From an uncultured Paludibaculum sp. (GTDB lineage Bacteria; Acidobacteriota; Terriglobia; Bryobacterales; Bryobacteraceae), in contig NZ_OY762267.1 in NCBI RefSeq assembly GCF_963665245.1, positions 1,860,001-1,924,000 on the forward strand: a stretch of DNA of 64,000 nucleotides. The letters are read 5' to 3'. Every line of letters begins with the position of its first letter. Positions within the stretch are counted from its first letter, which is position 1. The notes beneath the pieces were generated by a model. The model searched no databases. It saw nothing but the letters and a program-made list of their open reading frames with translations, and was not told the DNA's origin. Positions 45,615 to 53,196 of the stretch are shown here, in pieces. A program made the translations under genes and the position numbers.

Positions 45615-47176
45615 TTACAGCCACCTCTTGGCCATTCTGTGAATTTTACCGAAGCCTCGCCCACATTCGTTCCCGTATACCCCGTCTGCGGATTAAATGC
45701 AAGATCATTCTTATTAAGAGTATAGTGGAATACTTCATGAGCCAGAGTGGTGCATTGGTCACTAGCATCCTTAAGGAAGAAACTTGATCCCAGGACAATA
45801 TACCTTGAGAGCCCTCCGCCCACGTATGGCAATGTGACGGCATTGGCTGCGTAAGAAACCGAGTAGAATGTCGCCCTACTACCCACATCTATCGTGGGGC
45901 CTAGGGTGGAAAGCACATTCGAGCCTCCATCTTGATTGGGACGGCCATCGAAAACCATGATGTTCTTTGCCTTCTCCTGTACCGCTGACCTAGAAACACC
46001 CAATTTCCCAAAGCAATCGTCGGCAACGGCATTTATGGCATCATCAATCTGGTCTTTTGCCTCTTTGTTGGATGTAATCTTCGCTGTGGCTCCCCCTCCG
46101 CCACCCGGTGTTCCGTTCGGCACCCAGTACTGCTTAAAATATGCCCACGAGTTCCCGGAATCTTCATCGTAGTAACCTCCGGCGAGGAAGGTCACCCAGC
46201 GGCCGGCATTCCTTGCACGTTCTATGCAAACACTGGCGAACAAAGCATCCACCGCATCCGCGCAAACGTCGTACTGCAAGCCGGACAAGTCCGTCCGGTT
46301 TACTGGATCATCCTCCACATATATGTAGCGGTTCCAACTCTGAGGATCTGCAGGTCCTCTGCTGGCCCGATACGGATCCGCACTCGTGAACCGCCCGAAC
46401 TGTGGCGAGTAATACCGGTTCCACGCATAATCGAGGCCGCTCACCCCATCTCGGGAGTAAGTCGCAAACTTCTCCCGATCCGCATTAGCGTTCCCCGTTC
46501 GCTGCTCACCGTGCGGGTAGTAGCTCAGCGCTTCCGTCTCGTTCCTCACCACACTGCCCAACCGGTCCGTCACCATCGAGTTTCCGCCGCCGTCTATCAG
46601 ACGGCCACTGAACCACACTCGTATTGACGCCGATGAGAAGTAATAGTGCCCGTTCGCCTTCGTCCCTCGCTGGTATACGCCCAGCAGTTCTCCACCCAGG
46701 CCGTAGAAGAACGTCTCGAATGTCCCGTTCGCCCGCGATACCTGGATCCTCTGGTTCGCCGCCGAGTAGCCGTACCACTCCGTTCCATTGCCCGTCGTCA
46801 CGTTCACCATCCGGTTGAAGAGGTCGTAGGTGGCCGTGCCCGAGCCCGTCCCAAAGCCGGTCATGTTTCCGTTGGCGTCGTAGTTGATGCCTGCTCCCGT
46901 CATCCGGTTTGTCATCGGATCTACGTTGAACACCGCCGACGGCCCCGTGCCCTTCGTCACGTTCTGCTGCAGCCGGGTGCCAAATCCATCGTAAACCCAG
47001 GCGAGGCCCCACTCCGGACCTGTCGTCGATGCGGCGATCAGGCGCCCAAGCTGGTCGTATTGGTAGGAGACCTCTTCGCCACTCACGTTGTCCTTGCGCG
47101 ACGTAATGCACCCGTCGTTGGCCGTGGCCGAGTAGCGGTACTCGATGTTCGAACCGCGCCCCGATGCCTGCGTCAA
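45611..47176 (-). CDS. 5'-truncated Rhs/YD-repeat protein with an HExxH tip (cassette 2)
   Basis: A frame of 521 codons. Residues 1-301 are Rhs core nearly identical to cassette 1, ending DPVNRTDLSGLQ. Residues 302-521 are a different tip with a glycine linker (GTPGGGGGATA) and TTLAHEVFHYTLNKND; HEVFH is at about residues 480-484. Rhs homology at the 5' side stops at about 47181, where non-Rhs sequence begins, and no start with a ribosome site, signal peptide or N-terminal domain is present. Both tips share length (about 220 residues), linker type and HExxH position about 40 residues from the end, although their sequences differ. Confidence 0.8.
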   Translation of the reverse strand: MTQASGRGSNIEYRYSATANDGCITSRKDNVSGEEVSYQYDQLGRLIAASTTGPEWGLAWVYDGFGTRLQQNVTKGTGPSAVFNVDPMTNRMTGAGINYDANGNMTGFGTGSGTATYDLFNRMVNVTTGNGTEWYGYSAANQRIQVSRANGTFETFFYGLGGELLGVYQRGTKANGHYYFSSASIRVWFSGRLIDGGGNSMVTDRLGSVVRNETEALSYYPHGEQRTGNANADREKFATYSRDGVSGLDYAWNRYYSPQFGRFTSADPYRASRGPADPQSWNRYIYVEDDPVNRTDLSGLQYDVCADAVDALFASVCIERARNAGRWVTFLAGGYYDEDSGNSWAYFKQYWVPNGTPGGGGGATAKITSNKEAKDQIDDAINAVADDCFGKLGVSRSAVQEKAKNIMVFDGRPNQDGGSNVLSTLGPTIDVGSRATFYSVSYAANAVTLPYVGGGLSRYIVLGSSFFLKDASDQCTTLAHEVFHYTLNKNDLAFNPQTGYTGTNVGEASVKFTEWPRGGCK

Positions 47177-47181
47177 CTGGC
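46301..47181 (-). repeat. Shared Rhs core, copy 2 of the approximately 880-bp direct repeat
   Basis: Partner of 43301-44180; see that entry. The 5' break at about 47181 is sharp: CTGCGTCAACTG is common to both copies and the following bases are unrelated. Confidence 0.85.
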
Positions 47182-47183
47182 AT

Positions 47184-47802
47184 GCCGCGTTCGGCTGCGC
47201 TGTGGACGCGCGCTGCGGTGATGTGTCCCGGTGGCCTTTGTGGCGAGTGGAATCAGGACCATCGGGCCTGGCTACACCCTCATCACTGGCTTCCGGTCGT
47301 GCAAGCTGGGTAGTTGCATTGCAGGTGCTTTCGGGCCCCTTAGTGTTGACTGGGTTGCGACGGGCCCTGGGCGAGGCCCAGGGTAATGGTGGGGGAGCGG
47401 CAATCCGGATCAGTTCCGACAGGCCAGCCGGGACCGAGTGAATGCTGTGAGTTGCGTCCAGGGTCTTCGTCCTGGTTGCGGGCCGTTTGCCGCTACCGGT
47501 CCGAACTCCGCCAGTCTCCTATCGCTCGGACTAGTGCCCGGAGCACCACACCTGCCAGGCATTGGTGCCTGGCTACTGGGGATGACCGGCTCGTGGGATC
47601 AATGGGTGGCGGATTGCTCTCTTCCGGCGGCCGGGTTCTCTGTTCTTTTAACAACAGAGTTTCGGGTCCTACACAACTGCAATAACCTCAGTACAATTGT
47701 GGAGATCGTCCGGTGCGCCTACGTCGCCTGTGAAGGTGGCTTTGCGCCGGTTTGGACCACGACGTCCCGGTCGACGTTTCGATAGGGAAGCGAGGGCCGC
47801 CT
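47184..47802. other. Intergenic region with two perfect hairpins
   Basis: No gene is recognised in these 620 bp. Two perfect 8-bp hairpins are present: CCCTGGGC / GCCCAGGG (47365-47372 with 47376-47383) and GCCAGGCA / TGCCTGGC (47554-47561 with 47566-47573). They resemble REP-like extragenic palindromes but differ from the two-hairpin element described elsewhere. Open frames here have no ribosome sites. Confidence 0.55.
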
Positions 47803-49110
47803 GTGCGCCGATTCTCCACAACGCTTGCTTTGCTCGCCACAGTTCTGCCGCTTGCTGCCCAGAAGTCCGAACGGCACTTGGAGTATGGGTTCGAACAGCG
47901 GGTTCGGAACGAGAACTGGAACAACATCTTCGACTTCAATGACTCCACCGACGATGAGCGGGGACAGATCCGGTATCGGACGCGCCTGTGGCTGAAGGCT
48001 CCGGTCACTTCGAATATCGACATCAGCGTGGGCGTGGCTCAGGAGACCAATCAGATCTTCCAGCCGCGCACGGCGACACACATCGATGAAGGAATCTTCG
48101 AAACGGCGTATGTCGACATCAAGAAGCTCTTCGTGAAGGGGCTGAGCCTGCGGTTTGGGCGCCAGAATCTGGTTAAGGGCGAGGGGTTCCTTATTCTCGA
48201 AGGGAATCCGTGGGACGGGTCGCGATCGATCTATCACAATGCGGCGGTGCTGGGGTACGAGCGGGGCAAGGCGAAGATCGAACTGATCGGCATCTTCGAT
48301 CCGCGGACGGACCGGTTTCTGCCCAGATTGAATGACAAGGCTCGTCAGTTGATCGAATGGAATGAATCGGCGCTGGGGGCCTACTACACGGACACTCGGT
48401 GGAAGAAGACCTCGGTGGAAGCCTACTACTTCTATAAGCGGGAGTTCGGGGATCCACGGCCGGTGTCGAACCTTCAGTTTCAGGCCGACCGGTATGTCTA
48501 TACGGCGGGTGGGCGGACGGTTCGCAAGCTACCGAACTCGTTCAGCCTCACCGGAGAGTTTGCGTGGCAGTGGGGGCATCAGCGGCCGAATCGGGCCATT
48601 CGCGCCTGGGGTGGGTACGGCTATTTGAAGCGGACGTTCGGGGCGAAGCAGCGCCACTCGGCGAGCTTTGGTTATTGGGGCATGTCGGGCAGCGATCCGG
48701 CGAATCCGGGGACGATCGGCAACTGGGATCCGCTGTTTGCCCGGTGGCCGAAGTGGAGTGAGGGCTACCTTTACACGCAGTTCAAGGAGAACGGTGTTGG
48801 GTACACGACGAACACCGGGCTATGGCAGGGCGAGGGCGTCTATGTGCCGTGGAAACCGCTGAGCCTGCGGGGCACGTTCTATGAGATGCGGGCGTATCAT
48901 CCGTACCCAGGCAGCCCGGCGCTTTACTCGAATGGAACGGGGCGTGGCGAGGAATATCAGTTGCGAGCGGATCTGACGGTGAATCAGAACTGGCGCGGGC
49001 ATGTCTTGTATGAAGGCCACGTGCCGGGTTCGTTCTATGCGGGTAAGGATCCGGGGTACTTCTTTCGGCTGGAAGTATCGTATCTGTTTGTGGGCCAGGT
49101 TCCGTTCTGA
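47803..49110 (+). CDS. Outer-membrane beta-barrel protein, alginate-export family-like
   Basis: A 435-residue protein. The GTG at 47803 is chosen because GAGGG lies 6 bases upstream and the signal peptide (RRFSTTLALLATVLPLAAQ) begins there. The mature protein is a run of alternating amphipathic strands rich in Tyr, Trp and Gly, ending in LEVSYLFVGQVPF with a C-terminal Phe, as outer-membrane barrels do. Motifs such as GLSLRFGRQNLVKGEG resemble the alginate_exp barrel family. It probably forms a porin or polysaccharide channel; substrate unknown. No export operon surrounds it. Confidence 0.75.
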   Translation: MRRFSTTLALLATVLPLAAQKSERHLEYGFEQRVRNENWNNIFDFNDSTDDERGQIRYRTRLWLKAPVTSNIDISVGVAQETNQIFQPRTATHIDEGIFETAYVDIKKLFVKGLSLRFGRQNLVKGEGFLILEGNPWDGSRSIYHNAAVLGYERGKAKIELIGIFDPRTDRFLPRLNDKARQLIEWNESALGAYYTDTRWKKTSVEAYYFYKREFGDPRPVSNLQFQADRYVYTAGGRTVRKLPNSFSLTGEFAWQWGHQRPNRAIRAWGGYGYLKRTFGAKQRHSASFGYWGMSGSDPANPGTIGNWDPLFARWPKWSEGYLYTQFKENGVGYTTNTGLWQGEGVYVPWKPLSLRGTFYEMRAYHPYPGSPALYSNGTGRGEEYQLRADLTVNQNWRGHVLYEGHVPGSFYAGKDPGYFFRLEVSYLFVGQVPF

Positions 49111-49158
49111 CGACTGGTCTGCGGAGTGAGCGAGCGATTCAGGTGCCGTCGGGCGGAG

Positions 49159-49742
49159 AGCCAGCCAGGGGGCTGGCTGCGGACGAGGGCGTCCGCCCTA
49201 CCTGTGATCGGTGATTTTGGAATCGGGGTTCTGGACGGGTGCGGTGGAGGCGGACTGTTACGGGGCAGCGCAGCCGGGGGGACTTGTGGATCGGGTCTTC
49301 CGGCAGGGTGACCGAGGCCCGTTTGCGGCCTGGCGGGGAGCCAGCCAGGGGGCTGGCTGCGGACGAGGGCGTCCGCCCTACCTGTGACCGCTGATTTTGG
49401 AATCGGGGTTTTGGACGAGTGCGGTGGAGACGGACTGTTACGCGGCCGCGAAGCCGGGGGCGGCTTGTGGATCGGGTCTTTCGGCAGGGTGAGTGAGGCC
49501 CGTTTGCGGCCTAGCGGAGAGCCAGCCAGGGGGCTGGCTGCGGACGAGGGCGTCCGCCCTACCTGTGATCGTTGATTTGGGAGTCGGGACTCTGGACGGG
49601 TGCGGTGGAGACGGACTGTTACGCGGCGGCGAAGCCCGGGGGCGGCTTGTGGATCGGGTCTTCCGGCAGGGTGAGCTAGCAGCCCAGTTGCCGTCTGGCG
49701 GAGAGCCAGCCTGGGGGCTGGCTGCGGACGAGGGCGTCCGCC
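49159..49742. repeat. About 181-bp tandem repeat: two-hairpin element plus copies of an aminotransferase gene end
   Basis: Four copies of a two-hairpin element begin near 49158, 49338, 49519 and 49703 (spacings 180, 181, 184). Its stems are AGCCAGCC / GGCTGGCT and GCGGACG / CGTCCGC, followed by CCTACCTG. Between the elements lie about 130 bp that match the 3' end of the adjacent aminotransferase gene. For example, GCGGCCGCGAAGCCGGGG occurs at 49442-49459 and, inside the gene, at 49807-49824. The fourth element joins directly to the real gene end. Copies 1-3 are thus decayed tandem duplications of that junction. Confidence 0.8.
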
Positions 49743-50957
49743 CTACCTGTGATCGGTGATTTGGGAATCGGGGTTCTGGACGGGTGCGGAGAAGACGGCC
49801 TGCAAGGCGGCCGCGAAGCCGGGGATCGATTTGCGGATCATCTCTTCCGGCACGGTGAGCGAGAGGCGGATGTAGCCGGCCCGGCCGAAGCCGGTGCCCG
49901 GTACTCCTAACACGCCTTCCTTGGCGAGCATTCTGACGAACGCGATGTCGTCCGCGATGGGTGTCTTCATGAAGACATAGAACGTGCCTTCGGGCTTGCG
50001 GACCTGGTAGCCGGCGCGGGTGAGTGAGCCACAGAGCAGGTCGCGCTTCCGCTCATAGCCGGAGACGTCCACGGTGCTGTCCATCGCTTCGAGTTCCACC
50101 AGTTGCCACAGGGCCGGAGCGTTGATGAAGCCGAGGATCCGATTGGTGAAGGCACAGGCCGCTCGCAGGGCCACACGATCCCGCACCTGGGGCGAGAGCG
50201 CCAGATAACCGATGCGTTCGCCGGGCAGGGCCTGCGACTTCGACCACGAGTTGCAGATGGCCGTGTTGGCGATCAGCGAAGCCACTTCGGGCTGCTGCTT
50301 CCCATCAAAGACCAGGTGCTTGTAGGGCTCGTCGCTGATCACGAGAATCTCATGTCGACAGCCGGCCAGCATCGAGTTGAGATCGCGCAGAACATGCTCG
50401 GGGTAGACGCGGCCGGTGGGGTTGTTCGGCGTGTTGAGGATGATGGCCCGGGTGCGGGGCGTGATGGCGGCAGCGATGTGGCCGATGTCGGGCAGGAAGT
50501 CTTCTCCGGTTTCGACCGGCACCATGCGGCCCGCGTGGTTGTTGATGTAGAAGCGGTATTCCGAGAAGCAGGGCATCAGTACGATGACTTCGTCGCCTGG
50601 ATCGAGAATCGACTTCAGAATGACGTTGCAGGCTCCGGCCGAGCCGACGGTCATGAAGATATCTTCGGGTTCAAACGGGAGGCCCGTCTCGCGACTCAGT
50701 TGGCGCGCCACGGCCTGGCGGACCGGCGGGAAGCCGGGATTCGGCATGTAGCCATGCGAGTTCGGGAGGCGGGCGGCCACCACGCGGTTCAGGGCTTGCA
50801 GAACCTGGGGCGGGGGCTCTACGTCGGGGTTGCCGAGTGTGAAGTCGTAGACGTTGTCCGCGCCGCGATCCTGCTTCATGCGCGCGCCCTCCTCGAACAT
50901 GCGCCGAATCCAGGAGGCGTTTTCGAGCTGGGCTGCTATGGTTTGTGAGATGTTCAT
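49743..50957 (-). CDS. Class I/II PLP aminotransferase, last gene of the aryl-acid operon
   Basis: A 404-residue fold-type I aminotransferase. Motifs include FTLGNPDVEPP near the N-terminus, GSAGACNVIL for PLP phosphate, LNTPNNPTGRVYP, ISDEPYKHLVFD and the PLP lysine in CNSWSKSQALPGERIGY. The arginine of RLSLTVPEE binds the substrate carboxylate. Genomic context suggests it interconverts aromatic (or branched) amino acids and 2-oxo acids for the indolepyruvate oxidoreductase. Its start lies 9 bp after the ACT gene stop. The C-terminal 14 or so residues (PVQNPDSQITDHR) are encoded by the neighbouring repeat unit, so the original end may have been altered. Confidence 0.88.
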   Translation of the reverse strand: MNISQTIAAQLENASWIRRMFEEGARMKQDRGADNVYDFTLGNPDVEPPPQVLQALNRVVAARLPNSHGYMPNPGFPPVRQAVARQLSRETGLPFEPEDIFMTVGSAGACNVILKSILDPGDEVIVLMPCFSEYRFYINNHAGRMVPVETGEDFLPDIGHIAAAITPRTRAIILNTPNNPTGRVYPEHVLRDLNSMLAGCRHEILVISDEPYKHLVFDGKQQPEVASLIANTAICNSWSKSQALPGERIGYLALSPQVRDRVALRAACAFTNRILGFINAPALWQLVELEAMDSTVDVSGYERKRDLLCGSLTRAGYQVRKPEGTFYVFMKTPIADDIAFVRMLAKEGVLGVPGTGFGRAGYIRLSLTVPEEMIRKSIPGFAAALQAVFSAPVQNPDSQITDHR

Positions 50958-50966
50958 TCGGACCGC

Positions 50967-51398
50967 TTACCTGCCATTGAGCGCATCGGCATCGAGCACG
51001 TTCATTCCGCCCGCACGGAGCTTCTCAATGGCGGCATCCGGGTGATCGAAGCGGAAGATCAGGGCGGCCCTCCCTGCGTGCACGAATGGGAAGGCGTACA
51101 TGTACTCGATGTTGATGGTGGAGCCTTCAAAGAGGTCCAGCACGGCTGACAGGCCGCCCGGGTGATCGGGCACTTCGATGGCGACCACTTCGGTGACCCT
51201 GACGATGAAGCCCTCCGCTTCCAGCAGGCTTTTGGCGCGCTGCCAGTCGGAGACGACGATGCGGAGAATTCCAAAGCGCTGTGAGTCGGCCAGCGACATC
51301 GCCTGCATATTGATGCCTTCGCGCGCCAACAGGCGGCATGGGGCGATGAGGTGGCCCGGTTTGTTTTCCGAAAATAGCGAGAGCTGTTGAATCTTCAT
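50967..51398 (-). CDS. Tandem ACT-domain protein
   Basis: A 143-residue protein made of two ACT folds: residues 1-65 ([20 protein letters not shown]...) and 68-140 ([20 protein letters not shown]...). The NKPGHL and HPGGL turns are the ligand-binding loops that bind amino acids in this domain family. Stand-alone double-ACT proteins of this type are often found beside phenylacetate-CoA ligase and indolepyruvate oxidoreductase genes. A role in sensing an aromatic amino acid is likely. Its ATG overlaps the paaK-like stop by 4 bp (ATGA), and the aminotransferase follows 9 bp later. Confidence 0.92.
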   Translation of the reverse strand: MKIQQLSLFSENKPGHLIAPCRLLAREGINMQAMSLADSQRFGILRIVVSDWQRAKSLLEAEGFIVRVTEVVAIEVPDHPGGLSAVLDLFEGSTINIEYMYAFPFVHAGRAALIFRFDHPDAAIEKLRAGGMNVLDADALNGR

Positions 51399-52726
51399 GA
51401 CGGCAGCCGCCTATCAATGACGCGTTTGGCCTTTCCTTCACTACGCTGGATGGTGTGGGGTTCGACCAGGCGGACCTGGACGCGCAAGCCGAGCACATGC
51501 TCCAGAGCGTCGGCGATCTTGGTACTTAGTTCTTCCAGTGCACCGATCTTGTCGCTGAAGGTTTCCGGTGTGACCTCCACCAGGACCTCCATCTGATCGA
51601 GACCATGCATGCGGGTGAGGACGATCTGGTAGTGGGGCAGCGTACCCTCGACGTCGAGCAGCGCCGCTTCCACCTGAGAGGGGAAGACGTTGACTCCGCG
51701 GATGATCAACATGTCATCACTGCGGCGGCCGATGCGGCGCATGCGGCGCAGGGACCTTCCACAGGGACAGCGGCCGGGCAACAGGGAGGTAATGTCGCGG
51801 GTACGGTAGCGGATCATCGGCATGGCCTGTTTGCTGAGGGTGGTGAGGACGAGTTCGCCCTCCTCGCCCTCCGGCAACACGGCGCCGGTTTCGGGATCGA
51901 TGATCTCAGGGTAGAAGTGATCCTCGAAGATGTGGAGGCCGTTCTGCTCCGGGCACTCGATGGCGACGCCGGGGCCGATGATCTCGGACAGGCCGTAGAT
52001 GTCGATGGCGCGGATGCCGGAGAGTGTCTCGATGCGCTTGCGCATGGAGGGTGTCCAGGGCTCGGCTCCGAAGACGCCGACGCGGAGGGGGAGGTCGCGG
52101 ATGTCGATGTCCATTTCGGCGGCCCGCTCGATCATGTGGAGGAAGTAGCTGGGCGTGCAGCAGATGGCGGTGACGCCGAAATCCTTCATGACCATGATCT
52201 GGCGGTCGGTGTTGCCGCCGGAGATGGGGATGACGGTCGCTCCGAGGCCTTCGGCGCCGTAGTGGGCTCCGAGGCCACCGGTGAACAGGCCGTAGCCGTA
52301 GGCGTTCTGGATGATGTCCCCATGGTGCAGGCCGCAGGCGGCGAAGCTGCGCATCATGACGGAGGTCCAGACATCGACATCCTGCTGCGTATAGGCGACG
52401 ACGATGGGCTTGCCGGTGGTGCCGCTGGAGGCGTGCAGGCGCACGATCTCCTCCATAGGGCTGGCAAACAGGCCGAACGGATAGGTGTCGCGGAGGTCCG
52501 ACTTCGTGGTGAAGGGCAGCAGCGAGAGGCCGGCGAGCGAGGTGATGGAGTCGGGCACCAGATCCCGCTCATCCATTCGTGAACGGAAGAGAGGCACTCG
52601 ATCGTAGGCTCGGGCCACGATGTTCTTCAGACGGCTGAACTGGAGTTCGGCCAGCAGGGCGGAGGGGACGTAATCCTGCGCGCTGCCGGGGTGGAACGTC
52701 ACGCAGGGTTCCTTGAGAGCGATCAT
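51395..52726 (-). CDS. paaK: Phenylacetate-CoA ligase family (aryl-acetate:CoA ligase, AMP-forming)
   Basis: A 443-residue adenylate-forming enzyme of normal PaaK length. Visible motifs are [14 protein letters not shown] (AMP-binding P-loop), the [12 protein letters not shown] segment, the RYRTRDIT core and the C-terminal [12 protein letters not shown] hinge, with K435 in SEGKAKRV as probable catalytic lysine. A four-cysteine-like RCPCGRS element, typical of this family, is present. It would form phenylacetyl-CoA, or indoleacetyl-CoA, from the free acid. Coupling with IorAB suggests conversion between aryl-acetyl-CoA and arylpyruvate. It overlaps iorB upstream and the ACT gene downstream by 4 bp each. 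Confidence 0.92.
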   Translation of the reverse strand: MIALKEPCVTFHPGSAQDYVPSALLAELQFSRLKNIVARAYDRVPLFRSRMDERDLVPDSITSLAGLSLLPFTTKSDLRDTYPFGLFASPMEEIVRLHASSGTTGKPIVVAYTQQDVDVWTSVMMRSFAACGLHHGDIIQNAYGYGLFTGGLGAHYGAEGLGATVIPISGGNTDRQIMVMKDFGVTAICCTPSYFLHMIERAAEMDIDIRDLPLRVGVFGAEPWTPSMRKRIETLSGIRAIDIYGLSEIIGPGVAIECPEQNGLHIFEDHFYPEIIDPETGAVLPEGEEGELVLTTLSKQAMPMIRYRTRDITSLLPGRCPCGRSLRRMRRIGRRSDDMLIIRGVNVFPSQVEAALLDVEGTLPHYQIVLTRMHGLDQMEVLVEVTPETFSDKIGALEELSTKIADALEHVLGLRVQVRLVEPHTIQRSEGKAKRVIDRRLPS

Positions 52727-53196
52727 GCATTCCTCCCGGTTTCAAAGGCGGCGAAGTTCATGGCATGCAGTTTGGGCGCGAGGTGTCCGGTAATCGCGGC
52801 GATCCAGGTGGCCTCAGGGAAATCGAGGTGGCGGCTCAACGCACCCAGCAAAGCGACGTTGATGCTCTTCTCGCTCTTCAGCTTGTGACCGGCCAGGATG
52901 GATGGATCAATTAAGATGCCGGCCGGTTTCAGGACCGCGCGGTTGACCTCAATTTGCGTGGGATCCAGAACGACCAGGAAGTCGGCTTCCCCGTCCGGCA
53001 CCATGGGGCTGAAGACCTTGGAGCCGAAGCGCACGTCGCTCGACACGGAGCCGCCGCGCTGGCTCATGCCGTGGATCTCGCTCTTCTTGACGTCCAGCCC
53101 GGCCGCGAATGCGACGTCGGAGAGAATGTCCGATGCCTTCAGAACGCCTTGTCCGCCCAGGCCAGCGATGACGATGTTCACGACCTTGTTACTCAT
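52723..53196 (-). CDS. iorB: Indolepyruvate:ferredoxin oxidoreductase, beta (gamma-domain) subunit
   Basis: A 157-residue protein starting [19 protein letters not shown] at an ATG with GGAGGGC upstream. This is the 2-oxoacid oxidoreductase gamma domain: the GLGGQGV loop and the [14 protein letters not shown] motif are diagnostic. It pairs with IorA to decarboxylate aryl-pyruvates oxidatively (or reductively carboxylate aryl-acetyl-CoA) using ferredoxin. It is shorter than the usual 190-200 residues, mainly at the C-terminus. Its start overlaps the iorA stop by 8 bp and its stop overlaps the ligase start by 4 bp. Confidence 0.93.
   Translation of the reverse strand: MSNKVVNIVIAGLGGQGVLKASDILSDVAFAAGLDVKKSEIHGMSQRGGSVSSDVRFGSKVFSPMVPDGEADFLVVLDPTQIEVNRAVLKPAGILIDPSILAGHKLKSEKSINVALLGALSRHLDFPEATWIAAITGHLAPKLHAMNFAAFETGRNA

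Noticed and set aside
47145..47785. Plus-strand open frames downstream of the Rhs array
   Set aside because: They overlap each other, have no ribosome sites and cross the hairpins at 47365 and 47554. Treated as intergenic.
49159..49742. CRISPR or satellite-type array
   Set aside because: The segments between the hairpin elements are homologous to each other and to the neighbouring gene end, so they are duplications rather than spacers.
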